A stretch of 15,550 bases of DNA from an uncultured Eubacterium sp. (GCA_905193765.1 CAJJPZ010000042.1:1-15550); one strand, 5' to 3'; counted from the stretch's first letter, positions 1 through 7,485 are shown. Notes: generated from the sequence alone by a model not told the origin. Numbers and translations are program-made.

Positions 1-2570
1 TTTATCCAGGTGAACTGGACGAGTTCATAGTCGCGCTGTCGGAACTGATAGAAAACACAAACGACAGGATAGGATCCGTTGCACTGGACACTGTTGGAGA
101 AGTGCTGAAAAAATATCCATCATACAGATACAGGGACAGGGAGCCCGATAAAACATATCATGCAAGGAAGGAAAAGCTGCTGGGGATGCTCCTGAAGGGG
201 CTGGCCAATTATCATGAGGTCGTCAGTCAGGAAGCCTTCATGGTCATAGGACAGTATATATTCGGCAGCAGCGAGCTGACACAGGATGACAAGTTCGACA
301 CTTTCAGATCGATCTACAAGAAAATGCTCACGCTGGTAACGCTCATAGATGAATACGATATGACTTTCTTCACCAATGCGGCGGCGCTGAACCACATATA
401 CAGGTTCATATCGGAATACATTTTCCAGCGTGGCGGCATGGAGCTTCCGGAAAAAAGGAATATCGCATTTTTTCCGGGGACATTCGATCCGTTTTCACTG
501 GGGCACAAGGGGATCGTCCAGGCTATAAGGAAAGAGGGGTTCGAAGTATATCTCGCCCTTGACGAGTTTTCATGGTCAAAGAAGACACAGCCGCGGATGA
601 TAAGGAAAAAGATAATGAGCATGTCCATAGCGGATGAACCGGAAGTATTCATTTTCCCTGATGATTTCCCGGTGAATATTGCTGCTCCATCTGATCTGAA
701 ACGCCTGAAAGACGCCTTTGAAGATAAGGGCATATATATCGTGGTGGGCAGTGACGTCGTGGCGAATGCGTCTTCATACAAGGCTACTCCGGCTGAAAAC
801 TCGATCCATACGATGAATCATATCGTGTTCAGGCGTGAGACTCTCGAAGGCAGTGAAGACAGAGACATGATGGAGAAGACCTACGCTCAGATGACCGGCA
901 GGATACGTGAACTCATGCTTCCGATGTACCTTGAAGATATAAGCTCCACCAGGATAAGGGAGAACATAGATCAGGGACGCGACATATCACGACTGATCGA
1001 TCCGGTGGCGCAGAACTTCATATACGCCAACAGTCTGTACCTCAGGGAACCCCAGTATAAGAACATACTGGAAACGAAGCATATAAAGATAGAACCGGCA
1101 GGCAATCGGAAGAGCAGCATACTCATGGATATCAGGAGCGAGATGATATCCAAAGGCATGAATATGAGCATGGCTGCAAGTTATATCGGAAGACCTTATG
1201 TGAGGACTGCTGTGATAAGGGATGCGGACGGCATGGTATGCGCGCTGGCGGCATTCAATGAGCTTGAGACAGGACAGCTGTACGATGAGTTCAGAGACCT
1301 TGAAACGGCAGCGTATTTCAGGCAGAAAGCTACCGGACGCATGGTGGTGATACGTGGACTATACTGCAGATCCGGAAGTGATTCCGGTAATCTGATACAG
1401 ATGATACTGACAGAGGTCCTGGCTGAAGCAGTGAAGAACGACGTGACATATGCTATATATCACCCTCTTGACGGGAAACTTAGCAGAGAAATAATCGACG
1501 TGCTGGGAAGACAGGGATTCACCGAGGTGAAATCAGGAGGCAGAGCACAGGGCATATACGAGGTCAGCATGAAAGAGCCGGTGGTGATAATCGAAAACAT
1601 GGATACTGTGCTGAAGGATCCTTTCTCAAAGGATCCGCGTGTGCTCAGGGTGCTTGATGAAACTCACGCTGATATGCAGAAGGCGCTGACAGGGTTGTAT
1701 CCGGGGAATCTCGTACTGTCCTTCAACGCCGGCATAATGAATCAGAAGATCGTTGATATGGTTACGGCCACCAATGGCGTACCTAATCATAAACTGGAAA
1801 AGCGTATACTTGGCGAGTACATGTGCGTGCCGTTCAGCAAAACGCTCAGGGGCGTAGTGATACCTAATACAGTGACCAAGGCTCTCCATACTGAGAAGAT
1901 GTTTTCTCCAACGCTGGACAGTTTCACCATAGAAGAGTATCCGATGTATGCTACGATATCAGACCAGATCAGAACTATAAGATCCTTCAACAGGCCGGTG
2001 ATACTGGTGGATGATCTTCTCCACAAAGGCTACCGGCTCAGAGCGCTGGATCCGGTATTCAATGAAAACGGTCTTATGGTCAGGAAAATAATAACAGGTA
2101 TAATGTCCGGACAGGGCAGAGATCTGATGACGGTACAGAACAGGGATGTGGAAAGCGCTTACTTCGTGCCCAACCTGAAGGCGTGGTTCGTGGAATCGAC
2201 CATGTGCCCGTTCATAGGCGGAGACGGTGTGCGGAGCGAAGAGAAGACCGAGGCGAACCTGATACCATCGATAAACCTGATACTGCCGTTCGCAGCTCCG
2301 AAGTTCCTGCACGATGCAGACAGGGCGTCGATATACGGACTGTCGAAGGTGTGTCTGGAAAATGCAGGGAAAATATTCCGTGTGATAGAAGAAGAATATC
2401 AGACGATGTTCGAGCGAAAGCTGACGATAAGAAAGCTGTCTGATGCGATAAGGTCTCCGAGGATGCCTAACGGGTCAAACAGGGTGGCAGTGGATTTCAG
2501 TCTGTCACCGTCGATATATATGGATGATTATCTGGAAAGGCTGATAAGGCTGGAAAGTGTGTTGATATGA
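1..2570 (+). CDS. Multidomain protein: NMNAT-like, GNAT-like and PRTase-like domains (5' partial)
   Basis: The frame is open from base 3 to the TGA at 2568-2570 (855 visible residues), and coding-like sequence precedes the GTG at 102, so the true start is upstream of the window. Visible parts, in order: (a) about 3-460, amphipathic helices resembling HEAT-type repeats; (b) about 465-1040, a nucleotidyltransferase domain with GTFDPFSLGH (477-506), an IVVGSD stretch near 735-755 and ISSTRIR (939-959), matching the ATP-binding motifs of the NadD/NMNAT superfamily; (c) about 1070-1580, a GNAT-like acyltransferase fold ending in a 'GF.EV' strand; (d) about 1600-2560, a region with VILVDDLLHKGYR (1998-2036), which resembles the PRPP-binding loop of phosphoribosyltransferases. 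Domain (b) is well supported, (c) moderately, (d) by one motif. The substrate is unknown; NAD or another nucleotide-linked metabolite is an inference. It overlaps the next gene by 4 nt (ATGA), suggesting translational coupling. Confidence 0.8.
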   Translation, partial: YPGELDEFIVALSELIENTNDRIGSVALDTVGEVLKKYPSYRYRDREPDKTYHARKEKLLGMLLKGLANYHEVVSQEAFMVIGQYIFGSSELTQDDKFDTFRSIYKKMLTLVTLIDEYDMTFFTNAAALNHIYRFISEYIFQRGGMELPEKRNIAFFPGTFDPFSLGHKGIVQAIRKEGFEVYLALDEFSWSKKTQPRMIRKKIMSMSIADEPEVFIFPDDFPVNIAAPSDLKRLKDAFEDKGIYIVVGSDVVANASSYKATPAENSIHTMNHIVFRRETLEGSEDRDMMEKTYAQMTGRIRELMLPMYLEDISSTRIRENIDQGRDISRLIDPVAQNFIYANSLYLREPQYKNILETKHIKIEPAGNRKSSILMDIRSEMISKGMNMSMAASYIGRPYVRTAVIRDADGMVCALAAFNELETGQLYDEFRDLETAAYFRQKATGRMVVIRGLYCRSGSDSGNLIQMILTEVLAEAVKNDVTYAIYHPLDGKLSREIIDVLGRQGFTEVKSGGRAQGIYEVSMKEPVVIIENMDTVLKDPFSKDPRVLRVLDETHADMQKALTGLYPGNLVLSFNAGIMNQKIVDMVTATNGVPNHKLEKRILGEYMCVPFSKTLRGVVIPNTVTKALHTEKMFSPTLDSFTIEEYPMYATISDQIRTIRSFNRPVILVDDLLHKGYRLRALDPVFNENGLMVRKIITGIMSGQGRDLMTVQNRDVESAYFVPNLKAWFVESTMCPFIGGDGVRSEEKTEANLIPSINLILPFAAPKFLHDADRASIYGLSKVCLENAGKIFRVIEEEYQTMFERKLTIRKLSDAIRSPRMPNGSNRVAVDFSLSPSIYMDDYLERLIRLESVLI

Positions 2571-3550
2571 GATATATAAGTGAACTGATAGATAGTAAAA
2601 GAAAGATAAGAAAAAAAGAAAACAGCGTGATACTGGAATACGAAGACAGGAACATGTTCGTCAGCAACAGGAAAGTGCGCATGAACCTGCTGGCACTGGG
2701 AGATGTCGGAGGCACTGTACTGACAGGTCTCAGGCTGCTGGGATCAGACGCTGTAGAAAGCATAGGGATATACGATCTCAATGAAAAACTGCTCAGGCGG
2801 TATGAACGTGAGATCAATCAGATATGTTTCCCGGACTACAGGGTGCTTCCTCATGTGGAGATCATCGATGAGGCCGGATTGTTCGACTGCGACATGTTCG
2901 TATTCTGTGCATCAAAGGGCGTACCGCCTGTGGGAGCAGGAGGCGATGTCAGGATGGCACAGCTGGAGGCAAACAGACAGCTGGTATCGATGTACAGCAG
3001 CAGGGCTGTTTCCTGCGGATTCAGAGGGATATTCGCCGTCGTATCGGATCCTGTGGATCCTCTGTGCAAGTCAGCTCTGTCTGCAGGTCTCAGACCGGAG
3101 CAGGTCCAGGGATACGGACTTGGAGTGATGCACGGCAGGGCGTGCTATTATTCGGATATGGATGAAAGGATGGCGATGTACAGGTCTGAAGGCAGAGCTT
3201 TCGGCCCTCATGGTCAGGATCTTGTGATAGCAAACAGTATAATGGATTATGACGACGGACTGTCTGCGGAACTCACAGCCCTTGCGGTGAATTCGAATAT
3301 GGCGACGAGAGAAGACGGTTTCAAGCCTTATATCGCTCCGGCGATGTCTTCCGGCGCGGTGTCCCTCACAGAGACTTTGCAGGGAAACTGGAACTATTCA
3401 TCTCATTTTCTAGGGTCAGGTGAAAGCGGAGCATTCCTTGGATGCCTGAACCGCAGGACTGCAGAGGGGATAGAAATCGAGGACAGATCTCTGGATGACA
3501 GGCTGTTCGAAAGGATAGAGTCAGCTTACAGGAACCTTGAAAAACTTTAA
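2567..3550 (+). CDS. Lactate/malate dehydrogenase-fold protein, probably divergent or non-catalytic
   Basis: A 327-residue protein of the LDH/MDH superfamily with a 35-40 residue basic N-terminal extension. A Rossmann glycine loop GDVGGT (45-50) and an acidic residue ending the second strand (D70) suggest NAD binding. DPVD (161-164) sits where LDH has NPVD, and FGPHG (212-216) where it has GEHGD. By spacing, R129, R191 and H215 match LDH R109, R171 and catalytic H195. The residue matching catalytic D168 is M188 (LGVMHGR against the usual LDSAR), and the NPVD asparagine is aspartate. Normal dehydrogenase turnover is therefore doubtful; it may act on an unusual substrate or bind NAD as a regulator. 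The ATG overlaps the preceding TGA by 4 nt, so it is probably co-translated with, and a partner of, the large fusion protein. The fold call is good; the function is unknown. Confidence 0.82.
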   Translation: MRYISELIDSKRKIRKKENSVILEYEDRNMFVSNRKVRMNLLALGDVGGTVLTGLRLLGSDAVESIGIYDLNEKLLRRYEREINQICFPDYRVLPHVEIIDEAGLFDCDMFVFCASKGVPPVGAGGDVRMAQLEANRQLVSMYSSRAVSCGFRGIFAVVSDPVDPLCKSALSAGLRPEQVQGYGLGVMHGRACYYSDMDERMAMYRSEGRAFGPHGQDLVIANSIMDYDDGLSAELTALAVNSNMATREDGFKPYIAPAMSSGAVSLTETLQGNWNYSSHFLGSGESGAFLGCLNRRTAEGIEIEDRSLDDRLFERIESAYRNLEKL

Positions 3551-3572
3551 ACGGAATACAGAAGATATACAT

Positions 3573-3587
3573 TGACGACCGGCGTCA
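3573..3587. repeat. Short inverted repeat TGACG-N5-CGTCA
   Basis: Perfect 5 bp arms around ACCGG in the 86 nt gap between the dehydrogenase-like and flavoprotein genes. It overlaps a TTGACG that could be a -35 box, but 17 nt downstream there is only TGTACA, a poor -10. No T-run follows, so it is not a convincing terminator. It could be a small operator or a chance palindrome. Confidence 0.35.
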
Positions 3588-3592
3588 CGATA

Positions 3593-3615
3593 TATGTACA
3601 AAGTCGATGTACATA
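3593..3615. promoter_or_regulatory. Inverted repeat TATGTACA-N7-TGTACATA, candidate operator
   Basis: Perfect 8 bp arms (3593-3600 and 3608-3615) around a 7 nt spacer, just upstream of the AGGGAGGTGA ribosome site (3618-3627) of the flavoprotein gene. The size and spacing suit a dimeric regulator or an RNA hairpin in the leader. No T-tract follows, so termination is unlikely. The regulator is unknown. Confidence 0.45.
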
Positions 3616-3636
3616 CCAGGGAGGTGAAGGTATTTT

Positions 3637-4704
3637 ATGAAAGAGCTTATCGTTATAAACCCGTTCTGCCCGGAAGAGAGTAAAAAGAAACGTCTGAAAC
3701 AGATCATCAACCACAGCGTCAGAGGCTACAAATGCACAGAGATAATAAATGCAGACAGGCTGAGCAGCATCGATCTTAAGAATAAACGTATACTTTTCAC
3801 TATCTCGCTGGGACAGTCTGGCATCAACCTGAACTGGTATGGCATCATGAAATATCTGCGCCTGAACAAAGAAGCTCTCGAAGGCTCGGTAGGCGGCGTG
3901 ATACTGGACGGGAACAGTGAGGTGTTCACGAAGTCCACAGGGCGGAGCCTCGTGTTCACTGCAAACCGTGCAGGATGTGCATTCCCGGGCAGGCCACTGG
4001 TGGAGGGTACAAGGACCCTGAAGAATTACAACATACAGGCGCATAACCTGCACACCAGCAATTTCGATGCGTACATGGTGGCAGGCAGAGAACTCGTGAA
4101 AAACATAATGGAATATGAACCCGTGAAAAAGAAGCATCCCCGGCTTTTGGTGCTCCATGCAGGAAGCGGTAAAAGATCAAATACAGTGAATCTCTGGAAT
4201 ATGGTGAAAGAACACTTGCCACAGTTCGATATAAACGAGATATCGCTGAGGAACGGCAATATAAGCGACTGCAGGGGATGCTCATACGATGTATGCAGGC
4301 ATTTCGGCGAAGAAGGCAACTGCTTCTACGGAGGTCCGATAGTACAGCAGATATATCCGGCCGTGCTGGACTGCGACGGGCTGGTGATGCTGTGTCCAAA
4401 CTATAATGATGCGCTGGACGCCAATCTGACAGCCTTCATAAACAGGATGACGGCACTGTTCACGACCCACAGGTTTTACGACAAAAGCCTGTTCGGAGTG
4501 GTTGTTTCAGGATACAGCGGAAGCGATATAGTTGCAGAACAGCTGATAAGCGGTCTTAATATGAATAAAACCTTTGCTTTGCCCGGAAAATTTGCTATAC
4601 TTGAAACTGCGAACGATCCGGGGGAGATACTGCTGTCGGCGGGGATAGAGGAGAGAGCTGAGCTGTTTGCGGAACGTATAAAACAACAGCTGCTTTCCGA
4701 ATGA
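3637..4704 (+). CDS. Flavodoxin-fold NAD(P)H-dependent FMN reductase-like protein with a Cys cluster
   Basis: A 355-residue protein in two parts. The C-terminal part (about 168-355) is a flavodoxin-like NADPH-dependent FMN reductase domain, with a flavin phosphate-binding loop SGKRSNT (177-183) followed by four cysteines spaced C-X2-C-X4-C-X8-C (C212, C215, C220, C229). This resembles, but does not exactly match, the cluster motif of iron-sulfur flavoproteins. The N-terminal part (1-165) has alternating strands and helices and may be a degenerate second flavodoxin-like fold, with a conserved-looking stretch around TANRAGCAFPGRPLVE (108-123). The start is set by the strong AGGGAGGTGA at 3618-3627. 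A soluble electron-transfer role through FMN and possibly an Fe-S centre is inferred; the partner is unknown, though the NAD-fold proteins encoded upstream are candidates. Confidence 0.8.
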   Translation: MKELIVINPFCPEESKKKRLKQIINHSVRGYKCTEIINADRLSSIDLKNKRILFTISLGQSGINLNWYGIMKYLRLNKEALEGSVGGVILDGNSEVFTKSTGRSLVFTANRAGCAFPGRPLVEGTRTLKNYNIQAHNLHTSNFDAYMVAGRELVKNIMEYEPVKKKHPRLLVLHAGSGKRSNTVNLWNMVKEHLPQFDINEISLRNGNISDCRGCSYDVCRHFGEEGNCFYGGPIVQQIYPAVLDCDGLVMLCPNYNDALDANLTAFINRMTALFTTHRFYDKSLFGVVVSGYSGSDIVAEQLISGLNMNKTFALPGKFAILETANDPGEILLSAGIEERAELFAERIKQQLLSE

Positions 4705-4705
4705 A

Positions 4706-4725
4706 CCGGACAGGCTGACTGCCGG
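4706..4725 (+). other. Intercistronic stem-loop
   Basis: CCGG-A-CAG (4706-4713) pairs with CTGCCGG (4719-4725) around the loop GCTGA, leaving one bulged A. It lies two nt after the flavoprotein stop codon and before the mgtE ribosome site. With no T-run it is not an intrinsic terminator; it may stabilise or process the transcript. It is far too short for an M-box Mg2+ riboswitch. Confidence 0.35.
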
Positions 4726-4737
4726 ACCGGAATAAGG

Positions 4738-4754
4738 AAGGAGGCGATATCTTG
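4738..4754 (+). promoter_or_regulatory. AAGGAGG ribosome site fixing a TTG start for mgtE
   Basis: A perfect AAGGAGG at 4738-4744 lies 7 nt before TTG 4752. The next in-frame ATG (4764) would be 19 nt away, too far for this site, so TTG is the likely initiator. Confidence 0.75.
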
Positions 4755-6155
4755 ACCGAGACTATGGATATGGATATGAAAATGCAGCAGTTCGAAGATG
4801 ATGTCGAAAAGATAATCGAGCTGCTGGAAGAAAAATCATATTTCAGAGCCCGCGATGAGATTTTGAAATACAATGAAGTTGATATTGGTGAGATCCTTGA
4901 AGAGATAATAGAGAAGCTGGAGATCGAAAAGGCCGTGATCATTTTCAGAATGCTGCCAAAGGACGTGGCAGTGGAAGTGTTCTCGTATCTTCCGGCAGAT
5001 GATCAGGTGGCCATAGTGCACGCCATAACCGACAGGGAAATAACCTATATCATACAGGAACTTGACTTTGACGACAAGATAGACGGGCTCGAGGAACTGC
5101 CTGCCAATATAGTGGACAAGATCCTCGAGAAGACTCCGAAGGAGGAGCGTAAACTCATAAACACATTCCTGAACTATCCGGACACATGTGCTGGAAGTCT
5201 TATGACACCGGACTATGTAAGTCTTCAGGAGACCATGACTGTCGGTGAAGCCATGGCATATATCAAGAGAGAGGGAATGGACAGTGAGACTGTCTACACC
5301 TGCTATGTCAAGAAAGGCGGCAGGAAACTGGAAGGTATAGTCTCGCTGAGATCACTTGTGGTAGCAGACGATGATACCAAAGTGACCGACCTGATGAACA
5401 CCGACTATGTATACGTCAGCGTATACGATGACCAGGAGGAGGTAGCCGAGACTTTCAAGAAATACGGATTCCTGGCGATACCGGTAGTGGATAACGAGCA
5501 CAGGCTCGTAGGCATAATAACAGTAGACGATATCCTGGATGTAATCGAAGAAGAGACTACGGAGGATATCGAGAGAATGGCGGGAGTCATGGACGATTCC
5601 GATGACGAGTATCTGGATATAGGAGTGTTCAAACATGTTCGGAACAGGCTCCCGTGGCTGATATTCATGACGGTGACGCTTATGATAACAGGATCGATAA
5701 TATCGAGGTTCGAGTCAGTGCTGTCACAGGTGATAGTACTGGTATCGTATCTGCCGCTGCTGATGGGTACCGGAGGCAATACCGGAACGCAGGCGGCCTC
5801 GCTTGTAATAAGAGGACTGTCACTGGATGAGATCGATCTGAGAGATGCAGGCAGGGTACTCTGGAAGGAACTGCGTGTAAGTGTGATACTGGGGACGATA
5901 CTCAGCATATTCAACTTCGCGAAGGTCGTCATAGTGGACGGGGAATCACCGCTGATAGCGCTGACTGTGGCGGTATCCATGGTGGTCGTCGTCATGTTCG
6001 CCAAGCTTCTTGGTGGTATGCTGCCTATGGGAGCCAAAAAGCTGGGGATCGACCCGGCGCTGATGGCTACGCCTATGATCTCGTCCATAACGGACATGGC
6101 GTCGGCAGTGACTTTCCTGCTGACTGCATCAATAGTTCTCGGGATCTCGCTGTGA
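4752..6155 (+). CDS. mgtE: Magnesium transporter MgtE
   Basis: A Mg2+-selective channel of the inner membrane that closes when cytoplasmic Mg2+ is high. The 467 residues have the full family architecture: an acidic helical N domain (about 1-135), the signature CAGSLMTPDYVSL leading into a CBS pair (about 145-265), a connecting helix, and a five-helix membrane domain (about 295-467). The conserved pore segment MGTGGNTGTQAA lies near residues 336-347, and the late aspartate D448, in PMISSITDM, matches the pore-lining Asp of the family. The length is normal. Initiation is from TTG. It follows the flavoprotein gene by 47 nt and precedes nnrD by 28 nt, so it probably shares their transcript. No Mg2+ riboswitch fits in the leader; control is probably by the CBS/N-domain Mg2+ sensor in the protein itself. 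Confidence 0.96.
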   Translation: MTETMDMDMKMQQFEDDVEKIIELLEEKSYFRARDEILKYNEVDIGEILEEIIEKLEIEKAVIIFRMLPKDVAVEVFSYLPADDQVAIVHAITDREITYIIQELDFDDKIDGLEELPANIVDKILEKTPKEERKLINTFLNYPDTCAGSLMTPDYVSLQETMTVGEAMAYIKREGMDSETVYTCYVKKGGRKLEGIVSLRSLVVADDDTKVTDLMNTDYVYVSVYDDQEEVAETFKKYGFLAIPVVDNEHRLVGIITVDDILDVIEEETTEDIERMAGVMDDSDDEYLDIGVFKHVRNRLPWLIFMTVTLMITGSIISRFESVLSQVIVLVSYLPLLMGTGGNTGTQAASLVIRGLSLDEIDLRDAGRVLWKELRVSVILGTILSIFNFAKVVIVDGESPLIALTVAVSMVVVVMFAKLLGGMLPMGAKKLGIDPALMATPMISSITDMASAVTFLLTASIVLGISL

Positions 6156-6183
6156 CATCTTCGTATGAAAAAAGGTGGCGTAT

Positions 6184-7059
6184 ATGGAAAAAACATGTTT
6201 AATAACCAAAGGATATGTCAAGACTATGATCAGGGAACGACCGGCGGAAATACATAAAGGACAGTGCGGACGGGTCCTGGTGATAGCAGGCTCAAGAGGA
6301 ATGGCAGGGGCGGCTGTGCTGGCAGCCGGAGCTGCGCTGAGATCGGGCGCAGGACTTGTACAGGTCGCAGTGCCTGATGAACTGTTTCCGATACTCCAGA
6401 CAGCGGTGCCGCAGGCAACGTGTATGAGTGTTTCCGGCGAACTTCCCTACCGGGCGCTGGGGATCTATGATTCCATAGCAATAGGTCCGGGGTTGGGAGT
6501 GGATGAAGAAAAATACGGTCTCATAAAGCATGTACTGAGGGATTATAATGGCCCGGTAGTGCTTGATGCAGACGGACTCAATACGATGTGCAGATTTGAC
6601 ATGGATCTTGCAGAACTTAAAAACAGAGTTTCTCCTGTTATACTTACACCTCATCCGGGAGAAGGAGACAGGCTGCTGGACGCGCTGGGCGAAAAGATGC
6701 TGAGGTGTTCCGGGCGTCTGGAGGCAGTGGAGTTCCTGTGTGAAAAGACAGGCAGGACAGTGCTTCTTAAAGGGGCAGGCACATTAGTGTCGGCACCGGG
6801 TGAAAAGACATATATTAATACCACAGGCAATCCGGGAATGGCCACCGGAGGCAGCGGCGATGTGCTGACAGGCGTGATCGCCGCACTGGCAGCTTACGGA
6901 TTGTCAGCTGCCGACGCCGCAAGGACCGGTGCGTTCATGCACGGACTGGCTGGGGATATCGCGGCGGAAAGCCTTGGTCAGTGGGGGATGACCTCGCTTG
7001 ATATAGAAATGGCTCTGCCGGAGGCGTTCAAAAGGATAACAGAGGAAAAGCATACCTAG
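6184..7059 (+). CDS. nnrD: ADP-dependent NAD(P)H-hydrate dehydratase
   Basis: Repairs hydrated, inactive NADH/NADPH (NAD(P)HX) by ADP-dependent dehydration; cytosolic, ribokinase-like fold of the YjeF C-terminal family. The 291 residues show the family motifs in order: HKGQCGRVLVIAGS near the N terminus, IGPGLG, VVLDADGLN, ILTPHPGE, LLKGAGT, and NTTGNPGMATGGSGDVLTG with the catalytic Asp in GSGD. The start is ATG 6184, preceded by AAAGGTGG (6171-6178); the in-frame GTG at 6175 lies inside that ribosome site. Many Clostridia fuse this domain behind the NAD(P)HX epimerase (NnrE); here it stands alone and no epimerase is in the window. It sits between mgtE and mazF. In many Bacillota an alanine racemase and mazE lie between nnrD and mazF; both are absent here. 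Confidence 0.95.
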   Translation: MEKTCLITKGYVKTMIRERPAEIHKGQCGRVLVIAGSRGMAGAAVLAAGAALRSGAGLVQVAVPDELFPILQTAVPQATCMSVSGELPYRALGIYDSIAIGPGLGVDEEKYGLIKHVLRDYNGPVVLDADGLNTMCRFDMDLAELKNRVSPVILTPHPGEGDRLLDALGEKMLRCSGRLEAVEFLCEKTGRTVLLKGAGTLVSAPGEKTYINTTGNPGMATGGSGDVLTGVIAALAAYGLSAADAARTGAFMHGLAGDIAAESLGQWGMTSLDIEMALPEAFKRITEEKHT

Positions 7060-7064
7060 GAACC

Positions 7065-7091
7065 GGGAGAGTGATGGACTTTGAGCATTAA
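7065..7091 (+). promoter_or_regulatory. mazF start region with overlapping five-codon frame
   Basis: GGGAG (7065-7069) is 11 nt before the mazF TTG at 7081, a long spacing. The same site is 4 nt from ATG 7074, which opens a frame encoding MDFEH that ends in TAA at 7089-7091, out of frame with mazF and spanning its start. Initiation at this ATG could compete with toxin translation. Whether it is used is unknown. Confidence 0.3.
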
Positions 7092-7440
7092 AAAGGGAGA
7101 CCTTTATTTTGCTGATTTAAGTCCGGTAACGGGCTCCGAGCAGGGCGGGATAAGACCCGTGCTTGTAGTTCAGAACGATGTGGGGAATAAATACAGCCCG
7201 ACTATAATAGTCGCGGCGGTAACATCACGAAGGAATAAGGCCGATCTTCCTACGCATGTGGAAATCGCGGCGGATGGAAACGGCTTATCGAAGAATTCAG
7301 TAATATTGCTGGAACAGCTCAGGACCATAGACAAAACAAGATTGAAAGAAAGAATAGGAACAATTGACAGGAACCGTTTACCGGAAGTTAATGAAGCGTT
7401 GAGTGTCAGTTTGGGAATAGACAGTAATTCTTTTTTCTGA
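7081..7440 (+). CDS. mazF: MazF/NdoA (PemK-type) mRNA endonuclease toxin
   Basis: A 119-residue ribosome-independent mRNA interferase of the MazF/EndoA family. It is highly similar to the chromosomal NdoA of Bacillus subtilis: GDLYFADLSPVTGSEQGG near the N terminus, RPVLVVQND, then PTIIVAAVTS and LPTHVEI. S19, R25 and T48, which match the residues important for RNA cleavage in B. subtilis MazF, are all present, so it looks active. The start is TTG 7081; no other in-frame start fits between the nnrD stop and the conserved N terminus. It lies 21 nt after nnrD and is probably co-transcribed with it. The cognate antitoxin MazE is normally encoded immediately upstream, but no such gene is present here, nor between mazF and the next gene. 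An antitoxin elsewhere, or a solitary toxin, are the alternatives. Confidence 0.95.
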   Translation: MSIKKGDLYFADLSPVTGSEQGGIRPVLVVQNDVGNKYSPTIIVAAVTSRRNKADLPTHVEIAADGNGLSKNSVILLEQLRTIDKTRLKERIGTIDRNRLPEVNEALSVSLGIDSNSFF

Positions 7441-7454
7441 TAACGTTGTTTATC

Positions 7455-7485
7455 GGGTTCCTGCAGAGGGTTTCTGCAGGAGCCT
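7455..7485 (+). terminator. Hairpin after mazF, probable terminator
   Basis: A perfect 9 bp stem TCCTGCAGA (7459-7467) / TCTGCAGGA (7473-7481) with loop GGGTT, extendable by GC and GU pairs to about 7455-7485. The downstream tract (ATTCATAAT) is poor in T, so termination may be partial and the transketolase genes may receive read-through. I found no convincing sigma-A promoter between here and 7527. Confidence 0.55.

Noticed and set aside
102..104. GTG as the start of the first gene
   Set aside because: The same frame is open to the left edge and the 33 codons before it read as helical protein continuous with the rest; no ribosome site precedes it.
3572..3600. TTGACG-N17-TGTACA as a promoter
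   Set aside because: The -10 match is poor and no better one exists at 16-18 nt; kept only as a comment under the inverted repeats.
4705..4751. Mg2+ riboswitch before mgtE
   Set aside because: Only 47 nt are available, with one small stem-loop; an M-box or ykkC-sized element cannot fit.
6175..6177. GTG as the start of nnrD
   Set aside because: It lies inside the AAAGGTGG ribosome site that serves ATG 6184.
5405..6196. Long antisense open frame opposite mgtE
   Set aside because: Ser/Thr-rich low-complexity product mirroring the transmembrane codons of mgtE; no domain and no ribosome site.
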